Positions 22,256 to 32,250 of a stretch of 64,000 bases of DNA are shown here, piece by piece. The notes beneath the pieces are model-generated. The model did no database searches. It was not told the origin of the DNA and saw only the letters and a program-made list of their open reading frames with translations. The DNA comes from Pseudo-nitzschia pungens (lineage: Eukaryota > Bacillariophyta > Bacillariophyceae > Bacillariales > Bacillariaceae), in assembly GCA_037355855.1 (NCBI GenBank), contig CM074760.1, forward strand, positions 4,828,501-4,892,500. Direction: 5' to 3'. Numbering within the stretch: position 1 is the stretch's first letter; each line of letters starts with the position of its first letter. The position numbers and the translations under genes were made by a program.

Positions 22256-25012
22256 ATGAGCCCAGAATACCCAAGACATTCCATTGTCGCAACTGCATTG
22301 CCTCCGGAAGAAGTTGATGCCTCAGACCATTTTGATGCCAGTTCCGACACCGAAGTATCTGATTCCGAAATCATGAAAAACACCACCATTTCCATAAACG
22401 AAAGAGAGGAAACATTCCGGAATTGCACTCTGTTCCCACCCCGTCCGGAACTTATTGCTGAAATCAACCTCCTCAACATTATATCACAGCACAAGCTACC
22501 TCTTTCCACTTATCAAACCATTTTCAATTGGGCGAAAGCCAGCAACAATCTTCCTGGTTTCGATTTCAATGTTACACCAACAAGAAAACGTGACGCCATT
22601 TTCCAAGAAATAAAAAAAAATCTTGGCATATGGTCGGAACCAAAATTTGAGCCCAAAATTGTGAATTGGCTTCCCGACAACAAACCTGCTCAAATATACG
22701 TCCGTCCTTTTTTGGATGCTTTGTATTCCCTTCTGTCGAACCCAGATTTAATGTTGGAAGAAAATCTGTCATTCCCCAACAGCAACACCCCCTTGTCACC
22801 AGAGCATCTCCCGGTTCGAACTGATTCCTGTCCCATCACAGAGTTGCATCACGGATCATGGTGGTCGGATTCCTGGAGATCCCTTTGCATAGAAGAAAAT
22901 TCTGAAATCCTTGTTCCCATCATTTTTTACATGGATGGAATTAGCTTGGATGCGCACGGAAGACTATCACTGACTCCACTCAACATGACCCTAGGCATAT
23001 TCAACATCGAAACAAGGAAAAGGCTGGACGCATGGACAACAATATATTTTCATCCCGACTCCGATTTGGAGAGCATCCACCATTCAAGAAAACCATCTCC
23101 AAAAGAATCAATCCAAAACCTCCATAATGCCCTAGAAGTGGCGCTCCGATCTTTCAAAGAAGCATGTGAGTCCACCCTTGAAGGCATCCAATGGGATTTT
23201 CTCCCTTATGCCGGCCAATTGTGGCAAGTCAAAATGAAATTTGCAATAGCCTATGTCATCGGTGACACCGAACTGCATGATAAATTATGTGGCAAATATG
23301 GTTCCCGGTCGGGTGGTGTACAAAAGCTTTGCCGACACTGTAACTGTTCCACCAAGGACATAAATATTCCATCAGCACAACAAACAGCCTCTCTTTGGGT
23401 CCCATCAGATTTTCATACATTTCCAGACTCAGATGACACCACCACCAAGGAATATTTCAACAATATTTCTCACCACCAAATCAGAAATGCATTCCACCGT
23501 CTCAACTTTGGTACCAATGTAAACAACATCCACTTAGCCTCCCCTGGTGAATGCCTTCATATGCACCAGCTGGGGTGTGCCAAACGAGAGGTAGAATCCC
23601 TGGAGCAACTGATGAAGGGTTCAATACCATGCCCGTATGCTGATCACCTAAAGACCGGTGTTTCCACAGTAAATACAATTGGGCATGTCTCTCAAAAATA
23701 TGGAGCCCTACTCTCAAGGCAGTCAGATCGTGACTTTCCCAGAACTAAATTCAGCTCCAATCTTCTGTCTGTCACTAAAAAGGAGGGGCACGATTACAGT
23801 GGTATGCTGATTTCGATTCTTCTAACATTGGTTTCTGAATCCGGCAATTCAGTTTTGAGCGACCCCTCATTTGTGAAGAAACACATTGATGTCATCGAAC
23901 AAATCATCTCTATGGAAGAATTTCTCAAACACGGCCGGCCTACCACTAAGTGCATCAAAAATCTTCCCAAAACCATCATTCACTTCCTCAACTCTATCAA
24001 TGGCACCTGCCGTCGGAAGGGTATGGGAACAAAACTGATCAAAAATCACCTCTACTTTCACATTCCAAAGTACATCAGTCTGTGGGGTCCAACATTAGGT
24101 TTCGATTCTGCATATAGTGAAAGTCACCACAAGACAGAAATAAAAGCACCGTCCAAAAATACTCAACAAAATGCCGCAACCTTAGTCCATCAGACAACCC
24201 GTCGGAAAGAAGAACAAGCATCTCTCCTTCGACTCGCAACCTCTCATTACAAGTTGAAGAAAGTGGGTGGTGATCCTAAAGTCATACCCCGCAGGCCATC
24301 ACAGTATGGTGCCCGTTTCACCATTTTTCTGGATGGAACCAAAAGTTCGATGCGATGGATCAGACAACGGAACTACAACAAACCATTTCATTCATCAATT
24401 GTGCTAGATTTTGTTTGCAACTCTGTCCTTCCTTTGCTCAATGACACATCCAGCATATTTGGGTTCACCGAACACAACAGATGGGATTCTGTGAATCGTG
24501 TCAACTACCTGTTCCGATGTCACCCCTCATACAGGTCTGATTCAGGCCAAGTTAACAGTGTATGGTTTGACTGGGCAATGTTTGCAGTCGATGATAACAC
24601 TGAAATCCCCTGTCAAATGCTGTGTTTACTGCATGTGAAAGATTTGAAACAACCCACATCGGCTGTGAATGGCTACGACGTTGATTCAGATGGCATCTAC
24701 GCGGTTGTCAGAAAGTTTAAAGAGGATCCAAGGTCTACATCATCTCACTTTGCAAAAAGTGGCTATCTTGACAATACTTTATATTTATTCAACACTGACA
24801 CTATTCTTTCGGAACTGGCAGTTGTTCCTGAACTGGACGAGAATGCGGAACCAGTAAACAATGGTCGGTGGTTGGTTGTTCACAATCGATTGCAATGGCT
24901 CGAATTCTTCGAAAAGAGGAATAATTCTATGACATATACTACCTATGAGAGCCTCTACTCCGCCTGTCCTGTACAACGAGAGGAATCAGACAGCACCGGC
25001 ATTGCTCAATGA
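22256..25012 (+). CDS. Transposase-like protein, probably Plavaka/CACTA-related
   Basis: 918 aa from the first ATG in frame (the frame is open from 22115 without ATG). A central segment reads ILVPIIFYMDGISLDAHGRL and then LTLG-type text (NMTLGIFNIETRKRLDAW), the arrangement I know from Plavaka-like transposases around the first catalytic Asp. A Cys/His cluster (KLCRHCNCS) and the phrase ASPGECLHMHQLGCAKREVE follow. A late DNA-element-type tail ends in NNGRWLVVHNRLQWLEFFE. It lies just inside a TIR and subterminal-repeat end shared with the non-autonomous element at 4468-9174. The exact superfamily is inference. There is no internal stop, so it may be active or recently active. Confidence 0.65.
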   Translation: MSPEYPRHSIVATALPPEEVDASDHFDASSDTEVSDSEIMKNTTISINEREETFRNCTLFPPRPELIAEINLLNIISQHKLPLSTYQTIFNWAKASNNLPGFDFNVTPTRKRDAIFQEIKKNLGIWSEPKFEPKIVNWLPDNKPAQIYVRPFLDALYSLLSNPDLMLEENLSFPNSNTPLSPEHLPVRTDSCPITELHHGSWWSDSWRSLCIEENSEILVPIIFYMDGISLDAHGRLSLTPLNMTLGIFNIETRKRLDAWTTIYFHPDSDLESIHHSRKPSPKESIQNLHNALEVALRSFKEACESTLEGIQWDFLPYAGQLWQVKMKFAIAYVIGDTELHDKLCGKYGSRSGGVQKLCRHCNCSTKDINIPSAQQTASLWVPSDFHTFPDSDDTTTKEYFNNISHHQIRNAFHRLNFGTNVNNIHLASPGECLHMHQLGCAKREVESLEQLMKGSIPCPYADHLKTGVSTVNTIGHVSQKYGALLSRQSDRDFPRTKFSSNLLSVTKKEGHDYSGMLISILLTLVSESGNSVLSDPSFVKKHIDVIEQIISMEEFLKHGRPTTKCIKNLPKTIIHFLNSINGTCRRKGMGTKLIKNHLYFHIPKYISLWGPTLGFDSAYSESHHKTEIKAPSKNTQQNAATLVHQTTRRKEEQASLLRLATSHYKLKKVGGDPKVIPRRPSQYGARFTIFLDGTKSSMRWIRQRNYNKPFHSSIVLDFVCNSVLPLLNDTSSIFGFTEHNRWDSVNRVNYLFRCHPSYRSDSGQVNSVWFDWAMFAVDDNTEIPCQMLCLLHVKDLKQPTSAVNGYDVDSDGIYAVVRKFKEDPRSTSSHFAKSGYLDNTLYLFNTDTILSELAVVPELDENAEPVNNGRWLVVHNRLQWLEFFEKRNNSMTYTTYESLYSACPVQREESDSTGIAQ

Positions 25013-25089
25013 ACCATTCTACACTAGGCAGGTAACTAAACAATAAAAAATCTTTGTATCATTTGCTTCCGTCGTGATTGAAATCGATT

Positions 25090-25225
25090 GTCTTTGATTG
25101 TATGTTCGTCTGTTCGTCTTCTGTACGATCGTATGAACAGACGAACAGACAAACAAACGAACAGAAGAACATACGAACAGACGAGCAGACGAACATAAAA
25201 TCGTATGAACAGATGAACGTATGAA
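25090..25225. repeat. Short tandem array (cgaacagacgaa type)
   Basis: Iterated 8-12-bp steps such as gaacagac and acgaacag. A related array resumes at 25975-26135 beyond the inserted hAT-like MITE. Confidence 0.8.
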
Positions 25226-25233
25226 GTATGAAG

Positions 25234-25962
25234 CAGGGGTCATAATAAGAAGGGGTGTGCCACGATCGCTAAAAATCGGTGATTCATATTCCATGTGTGG
25301 TCTAATTTAGAAAAATTTCCCTCAACCTCAATTTTTTTTTCCACTTTCACTGCATAATACTAACAAAAACTATTACACTTCAATCTATAACAACTCCATC
25401 AAAAATTGTAACAAAATCATATGTGAATATTGTAACTAGCCCAATTTTTTACAAGGATTATGAATATGTAACTGCTTTTCACTCTAGATGGATGGAAGAT
25501 AAAGTAAGTTATTCGGATGGATGGTCCAAATTTTGGTTCCAAGTGGAAGCTTTTAATTGAATGAAAATAAAACGGATGACGGACGGACGATCCGATTTTG
25601 TATTTTATATTCCAGGTGGAAGGCACAGATCACTGGTAGTTTGAATCAGCAATATCAGACAGCAGATGGATGTAAACTGAAAAAGGTACTTACTACTTGA
25701 CTCTCAACTATATACGTGAACTGCATATCGAATTTTAAAGTTGGAGAGTGATTGGAAGTGTACTTGGTAAGTTGCTTTATCAGGTACACTTTTACTAGTG
25801 ATATGCAGTAAATTATGAGAAGAAAAAAATTGACTGAGGGAAATTTTTCTAAATTGGACCACACATGGAATATGGAGTGCCATTTTTTTTTACTAGTATT
25901 TGTACGTCAAACACGGACGACGGACAGACGTCATGGCACACCCCTTCTTATTATCACCCCTG
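25234..25962. mobile_element. Short hAT-like non-autonomous element (MITE), 729 bp
   Basis: Inverted ends CAGGGGTCATAATAAG (left) and CAGGGGTGATAATAAG (right, complement), followed by a further matching segment (aaggggtgtgcca, attccatgtgtggtc). An exact 8-bp duplication GTATGAAG flanks it (25226-25233 and 25963-25970). Termini match the 4.8-kb element at 15409-20234. No coding capacity. It split a pre-existing tandem array. Confidence 0.88.
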
Positions 25963-25974
25963 GTATGAAGACTG

Positions 25975-26135
25975 GTGTCAACAGACGAACAGACGAACAT
26001 ACAATCATACAATCATACGAACAGACCAACATACCAGTGTATGAACAGACAAACGTATGAACAGACAAACAGACGAACAAACGAATATATGATCATACGA
26101 ACAGACGAACATACCAACGTATGAACATACAAACA
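25975..26135. repeat. Tandem array (gaacagac type), right part
   Basis: Continuation of the array at 25090-25225, units acgaacagacgaac and gtatgaacagac. Confidence 0.75.
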
Positions 26136-26142
26136 TGCGAAC

Positions 26143-26265
26143 ACCGGTGTCGGCTGGTATCTACTGGTGTCTACTGGTGTCTACTGGTGTCTACTGGTGT
26201 TGACTGGTGTCGACTGGTGTCAACTAGTGTCAACTGGTGTCAACTGGTGTCGACTGGTGTCGCAG
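26143..26265. repeat. 12-bp tandem array tgtctactggtg
   Basis: About ten units of tgtctactggtg and its variants tgtcgactggtg and tgtcaactggtg, ending before a run of G. Confidence 0.9.
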
Positions 26266-26452
26266 GGGGGTTTCAAGAATTTAATTTTTATTTTCAAATT
26301 TGCGTCGCGCGCAGAAAGATTGGATCGTTTGCGATTTTTGGGATGATCGAAGAATTTAATACGTGTATCTACGAAGTACGAAGTAGTAATTTTTTTTCCA
26401 AAAAATCAACCATGTTCCTGGCAGATTCGTCATGTTTTATTCACCGTTCACC

Positions 26453-27498
26453 GGGGACTTATAACAGTAGATAGTACATAACGATTTGAAATTTACTTTG
26501 GTTCGGTACAAAATTCGGCGAACAAAAAATGAGTAAAACCTTACTTGCGATCAGACACACACGCTCCAACAGGCTCTAAAAATGACTTGGAATCGAATTA
26601 CTAACGGTTTAAAACGTCAATAAAACGTCTATCGAATACTTAATACGGTGATTCATTATGAAATAATAACACGTTGATTCAATACGGTACAGTAAGAATA
26701 CTCATAAACTTCTATCGATCGAAAACGTCAATAAAACGATACGGTGATTCATTATGAAATAATAACACGTTTATTCAATACAGTAAGACTACTCATACAC
26801 AAAGTACTTTTTTTAACACGGTGATTCATGTTTCAACATCTATTTAGATAATAACACGTTGATTCCGTCTATCAAATAATACTTAATACTAATACGGTGA
26901 TTCGATTCATGTTTGAACATCTATTTAAACATTAATTCAAAAAGCATGTCGATTAATTATTGATACACATCTATCTAATATTATTTAAGACGGTGATTCA
27001 AATAACATGCTCAATCATCTATCGTTTAAAAGACGTTGATTGATTGAAACAACATCATATTCATGCGTACTAGAGTATTGAATATTTAAGACGGTGATTC
27101 GAAATTTAACACAGTGATTTGTTATCTAGAGTATTGAATATTTAAGACGGTGATTCATACTGTCTTAATCTTGAATTTGATGTTTGAATCACCGTCGTTC
27201 CCTAATTAATTAAAAATGTAATTAGGTGAGTTTTAACCGTTAAAAATAATAATAACGTTTAGAAGGGTCCGATCTAAAGTAACGACTGCACCTCGATGGG
27301 CAGAAATGTCCGATCCCAAGTAACTTTCTGACTCGGGATTAAAAATAGGATTTGGGGTTGTGTAGTACGAAGTATTTTTTTGACTCGGGATTCAATATGG
27401 TCCGATCGCTAGTACAATATTATATTTAACCGTCAAATTTTGTACCGAACTGAAGTAAATTTCAAATCGTAATGTACTATTTACTGTTATAACTCCCC
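26453..27498. mobile_element. Non-autonomous TIR element, 1046 bp
   Basis: Inverted ends GGGGACTTATAACAGTA (left) and GGGGAGTTATAACAGTA (right, complement), with similarity inward for about 65 bp (tacgatttgaaatttactt). TTCACC flanks both sides (26447-26452, 27499-27504). The interior is AT-rich with repeated acggtgattca motifs, many preceded by tttaag or ataata, and carries no gene. The superfamily is unclear. Confidence 0.75.
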
Positions 27499-27592
27499 TT
27501 CACCGGTCTGGGTAATCATGGATGCATAACAAAGTACAAGTATCTGGTCTTTAATACAGCATTCTGGATTTTAAAAAATTACGTTGGAATCG

Positions 27593-28468
27593 ATGTCGAG
27601 TCCATATGCATTTAAACTCTCGAAGTTGCTGTTGCTATCAGTAGGATATTCTTCGACAGGATTATCAGTTGCGTTCAGCACGAAGAACCTTTCTGAATCA
27701 TTCTTGACACCACAAGTCGTGCCTGGGAAGTACTTGAATCCGAATCCAAGTGCTGAAGGATCTTTTTCTTTGAATTGCGCTGCAAAAAATACCGGAACTT
27801 CGACGCCGAGAAGAAACGGGGAGTCATTTCCAGAGCGACACGAGGGAGAGCCGTGGTATTGGATTGACGACGACGTCCGGGACGCATTCGGGGTGATCTA
27901 TCGAAAGCGAGATGAAAACGTAAAGAACAAAGAAGACACCCCAAATCGAATCTCGAATATTTATTTCAAAGTTCGTGGTAATCCTCGTCCTTTACAACGA
28001 CATCGCACTTCACGAGGACACGTGTACAATCCTTCTCTCAAGTATCAGAGGTCTTTTCTGGACGCCTTCGAAAATTTGATGACGAACGTTCATGCGCAAA
28101 CGATTGACACCCCTCTTTTTGGCGCAACAGACCACTTGGGTATAACAATAATTTTCCGGATGAAGCGTCCGAAGAGTCACTTTGTGAATGGTCGACCTGG
28201 GCCCGACAGATTGAAGAAAAATGCTCCGTCTCAACTGTCTTCGATCCGTACGGATGTGGACAACTTGACAAAGTTTGTACTTGATTCCATGAACGGGATA
28301 CTGTATGAGGATGATCGACAAATAGCATCAATTCACGCCACGAAACTACTCGATAATGATGTACTTTGCGAGGGTTCAATAGAAGTGCACGTTCGCTCAA
28401 TCAAAGACGATGATGTAGAAAAGATACTTCAATCATTTTCTTTTCCTGTCGAGCAGGAGGCCGATTAA
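27593..28468 (+). CDS. RusA-like Holliday junction resolvase with predicted plastid presequence
   Basis: 291 aa from the first ATG (the frame opens slightly earlier at a TTG). The C-terminal half has the RusA signature: GNPRPLQRHR near the start of the domain, then RTDVDNLTKFVLDSMNG and YEDDRQIASIHATK. This places the metal-binding Asp pair at 221 and 223, Lys227 and Asp240/241, equivalent to D70, D72, K76 and D91 of bacterial RusA. Such enzymes cut four-way DNA junctions. The N terminus (MSSPYAFKLSKLLLLSVGY, then TGLSVAFSTK) looks like a signal peptide with Phe after a VA cleavage site, the pattern of diatom plastid preproteins, so action on plastid DNA is likely. Single exon, ends TAA. Confidence 0.85.
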   Translation: MSSPYAFKLSKLLLLSVGYSSTGLSVAFSTKNLSESFLTPQVVPGKYLNPNPSAEGSFSLNCAAKNTGTSTPRRNGESFPERHEGEPWYWIDDDVRDAFGVIYRKRDENVKNKEDTPNRISNIYFKVRGNPRPLQRHRTSRGHVYNPSLKYQRSFLDAFENLMTNVHAQTIDTPLFGATDHLGITIIFRMKRPKSHFVNGRPGPDRLKKNAPSQLSSIRTDVDNLTKFVLDSMNGILYEDDRQIASIHATKLLDNDVLCEGSIEVHVRSIKDDDVEKILQSFSFPVEQEAD

Positions 28469-28668
28469 TAATTTTTTAACACTTTTCGTAAATCGATTTG
28501 ATCGCTACACGTACACGTAGATTTGGTGATGAGTGGGGTGAAGCAAAGGAGCCAATTATTGACCGTCGAAAGTGAACGTTAAAAATGAAACCAGAGTGGT
28601 CAGATTGAAAAGGGCACTGGTATCAATACATCATTGTCCAAAAGTTTTCAGTGATGAATATGCGAACT

Positions 28669-29698
28669 TCATTTTTTTCGTATTGACGAAGATGCAAATG
28701 TAAATCCGGCTACAAAACCAGCAGCAATATACCACACTGAAGATGGGACGACAAAATAACTGAATATTGTTTTGTCTTTCGATAGCCTTTTTGAGCCAGG
28801 TACTGTGTGAGCCTTTCGATAAGCTAGCTCTAACTTCAAGTGAGCCTTGTCGAGCTCAGCCTTACTGTGACAGCGAGATTCAATGATCTCGGTCTCGTCC
28901 AGAGCTCTACATACTAGTTGGGAATTGGAGGAAAATTATGAATTTGGGAATTGAGTGGAAGGTGTACAAATCTTGTTTTTGAACTCGGTAGAAAGAAAGT
29001 CAAACTCCAATCTTACCGATGATTCTATTTTGAGGCGTGATGGTTGGATCAATGCATTTCAGACGGACGTTATGTGAGCCCAGAGCCATTATTTTCCCGC
29101 ACTGTAGAATGTCCATGACTGTCGCAAAAGAAATTGACATATTCTTGCTTGCTGCTTTCCATGTGGAACCGGTAGAGTGATCCTTTTGACAACAAGGCAT
29201 AACAGCGACGTGAACACCAAACTGACAAGCGATTTCCAACGTCTCGTCGGACAAGTGTTGGCAAGCATGACACGCAACGACGAGGATACGGTCTCGCGTT
29301 GTCGACTTCAACGCTAGTCCGAGTTCATCGGGCAACCCCGTTCTCAGACACTCTCTCCGATAGATCAAATCTTTCCCAGCGCCAATGAATTCTCCCCAGA
29401 TATCTTTGATCTTCCCACCACCAACATCGGCAGGGTCAAGAATCATTGCCTTAGAAGCTCGAGTACAAATCAAAAACAAAGCACCCAGAGCTCCGTGACC
29501 TCCTGCGACGTCGATCACTATGTCAAAGTCGTCACGTTTCCCTTTGTTTTTGACCAAAGTTTTCCGGACAGCATTACAAAACGCGTAGCATTCTTTGAAT
29601 TCTTTAATCGAGAATACATTCCGATTCTTGTGTAGATTACTGAAAAGTCTTTGCTCCAGCGTATACTCACTCTTCTTGTTTTGATTACTCATATCCAT
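28669..29698 (-). CDS. Methyltransferase-like protein with C-terminal membrane anchor, two exons
   Basis: Exon 1 is 29698-29017 and exon 2 is 28913-28669, giving about 308 aa. Exon 1 carries a Rossmann-type SAM-binding loop (VIDVAGGHGALGALFL, then MILDPADVGG). A downstream block (ILVVACHACQHLSDETLE, AVMPCCQKDHS) has the look of methyltransferases of the Methyltransf_32 kind; the substrate is unknown. Exon 2 adds a charged helix and one hydrophobic segment (VWYIAAGFVAGFTFA) just before the end, suggesting a tail anchor. The gene converges with the RusA-like gene; about 200 bp separates them. Without splicing the protein would end five residues after the exon and lack the anchor. The stop is TGA. 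Confidence 0.75.
28914..29016 (-). other. Intron of the methyltransferase-like gene
   Basis: Minus-strand donor GTAAGA (29016-29011) and acceptor CAACTAG ending at 28914, 103 bases, phase 1. The join reads NRII-VCRALDETEI and stays open for 80 more codons. Confidence 0.7.
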
Positions 29699-29936
29699 GC
29701 TTGATGATTTCCAAAAAGATGGAAGTGAATTTCAATTTTTCATTTTTTGGTGTCGCGTCTCGATGATTTTGATTTCTTTGCGATGGGCAACAATAAAATG
29801 CATTTTAAATTTTAAGACCTTATCGTAAGGCTTTACCGTATGAATCGCATTTTAAGCAATGCCTGTTTTTTGGCGCACCCAATGGACATGCATTGATGAG
29901 CAGAAGTAAATGAAATACCGACAACAACAACAACCA

Positions 29937-30370
29937 AATCGACAACGAAATCGACAACGAAATCAAGAACGAAATCGAGAACGAAATCGAGAACGAAATC
30001 GACAACGAAATCGACAACCAAATCGACAACCAAATCGACAACGAAATCGACAACGAAATCAAGAACGAAATCGAGAACGAAATCGACAACCAAATCGACA
30101 ACCAAATCGACAACCAAATCGACAACCAAATCGACAACCAAATCGACAACCAAATCGACAACCAAATCGACAACCAAATCGACAACCAAATCGACAACCA
30201 AATCGACAACCAAATCGACAACCAAATCGACAACCAAATCGACAACCAAATCGACAACCAAATCGACAACCAAATCGACAACCAAATCGACAACCAAATC
30301 GACAACCAAATCGACAACCAAATCGACAACCAAATCGACAACCAAATCGACAACCAAATCGACAACCAAT
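29937..30370. repeat. 12-bp tandem array AAATCGACAACC, about 36 units
   Basis: Very regular array; the left third mixes aacgaaatcgac and aagaacgaaatcgag variants, while the right two thirds are almost pure. It reads through in several frames on both strands (RQPNRQPN, VVDLVVDL, SIWLSIWL, GCRFGCRF), none supported as a gene. Confidence 0.95.
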
Positions 30371-30538
30371 TGACAACAACAACCACCACTACTATCATGA
30401 TGACACTCTAAATAATTTGCATCTACTACTACTACTACCATCAAAAATACAGAGCTCCTTATTGTTATAATTTTAGCCAGTTATCCCCTGAAGAAAGAAG
30501 AAGAAGAGACATAAGAACTCCTCAAATCACCGTCTGAC

Positions 30539-31331
30539 GTGTCATCCCCCTTTGCTTACATGCTTGCATCTGGGGATGAACAAGCCCTTTTGAATTGCTG
30601 TGGAGTTGATCATAAGGTCTTTGATGAGTTGCTTCTTGGTATCTTTGAGCCCTACTTTGACATGTACAAACAAAATGAGTGTTGTTCCAAAACCTCAAAA
30701 GATGAAAGGGATGAAACACAATATGGATGCTGCTGGTTGCCTTGGGCATTTCTTGTTCTGGCTTCAAATGCAAGACTCAGCAGCAGGATCAGTCAGTCTA
30801 GCATTTGGATTAACTGCTACTCCTATGTACAAATGGCTTACATTTGGCAGGAAAGTCCTTCTTTTTGCTATACAAAATAATCCTTCTGCCATTGTTTCAT
30901 TGCCAAAGGAAGAAGAAACTGAACATTATATCAAAGTAATTGCTGCCAAGTACCTTCTATTAGGACAGCACTGAGTCTGGGCTACTTATTGCAATGGGCT
31001 GAAACTTGATCTACAGAGGTCTTCAAACTGGAGGATTCAGAACAGATTCTACAATGGTTGGACCGGAAAAACACATGTCAACTCTGTTCTTGTGTTTGCT
31101 CCAGATGGAAGGATCAGGGCATGTACACTGAAAAGTCCAGAGAGTTGGCATGAGAGTACCCAAGCTGAGTATGACTTATATCAAAAGATGGAGCATGTCT
31201 ATGATCAATTCAATGCGAAAGTGGTGGTGGACTCGGCATTCCACGTGAGCTCTAAAGATTTTCTTATTAAAAGTTCTCAGAGCGATTTAGACACACTGGC
31301 AGCAACAAGCTGTCAACAGATATCTGAGTAG
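30539..31331 (+). pseudogene. Decayed PIF/Harbinger transposase
   Basis: Reading begins MSSPFAYMLASGDEQALLNC and shifts frame near 30690-30720 to a part with GCLGHFLFWLQMQ, FGLTATPMYKWLTFGRK. It crosses an in-frame TGA (30972) and continues NRFYNGWTGKTHVNSVLVFAPDGRIR and KVVVDSAFH. The FYNGW, VFAPDG and VDSAF phrases are those of Harbinger DDE nucleases (DDE_Tnp_4 type). It has at least one frameshift and one stop, so it is inactive. The partner Myb/SANT-like gene lies on the opposite strand at 36487-37193, beyond the inserted Tc1-type element. Confidence 0.75.
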
Positions 31332-31858
31332 GAATGAGACAGACCAAAGAGACATTTCTGCAAACAAGCAAGATATAGGTCAACACCATACAAACTGAGT
31401 GTTTTGATTGATTGCTGTGAAACTTATCAACAACAGCAGCAACAACAGCAGCAGCAGCAACAACAACACATCTCTTGACAGAAAAATACTTCATCTTAAA
31501 ATAATAGAAAGCAAAAGCAATACTACAAAATTGATAAACAATCCACATAGAGGTGCTCTAGAGCAAAATAATTTATTAACTGGTTCAATTGATTAATTAG
31601 AGAGAGAAAATTAACTGATATAGATATAAAATGATAAATTGACTTCTTGTTCCAATTGATCAGTTAGATTTGAATCATTTGAATTGTTATCAATCTGCTT
31701 GTTTGAATTGTTCAAATTGATCTGTCAAGCAATCATCTTGTTAAATTGATTGGCTTGTTTGTTTTATCAATTGTTCTTTTGATTCATTATTCAGTCACTA
31801 GTACTACTGCTGAGTTGCCAGCCCAAAGAGCATCTTTTTTTCCTTTTGCTGGTGTTAG
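31332..31858. other. Harbinger 3' flank, no gene; holds the C terminus of the Myb-like ORF
   Basis: AT-rich with a short CAG/CAA run at 31430-31470 and iterated ttgattg-type sequence. The last 60 bases, read on the minus strand, continue the Myb-like ORF once the Tc1-type element is removed. Confidence 0.5.
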
Positions 31859-31860
31859 TA

Positions 31861-31984
31861 CTACGGAATTCCTATCAGCTGATCCCCCCACCTTTTTAAT
31901 CAGATTAAAAAGCTTTTTTACGTCGATTCGACGCAAACCCTCAAAAACTCTGTAGTACTCAATTTCTACGTAATTTAGTGTAGG
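31861..31984 (+). repeat. Left 124-bp terminal inverted repeat of the Tc1-type element
   Basis: Starts CTACGGAATTCC after TA and ends gtgtagg. It contains an inner short palindrome tcgattcga. Confidence 0.93.
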
Positions 31985-32250
31985 ATCAATCGTGCTCTAT
32001 TGTGCTCTGTTTTGACACCCGCTTCCGAAAACTGATTTCGTCATTCTTTTCCTTCGCAGCTCCTGCTTTCACCCCGGACCATGGTGATTGCCCAAATCCT
32101 GTTGCAACAGCTCCTTTGAACCCATTTTTCTTGTCCAGAGCAACCCTTGCATCGAGAGTGCATCTGAGCCTTTTTTCTGCTCAAAAATTGACCGCGGAAA
32201 GCAAAAATACCCCCTCCTTCTTTTTCGGCCGACAATCCGACAATTCCACC

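Noticed and set aside
29820..30470. Long ORFs of about 190-200 aa on both strands
   Set aside because: Products of the 12-bp array; no codon preference and no start context.
32002..32250. N-terminal 83 residues of the 502-codon accessory ORF
   Set aside because: They overlap the subterminal inverted repeat; the ATG at 32251 has a much better context.
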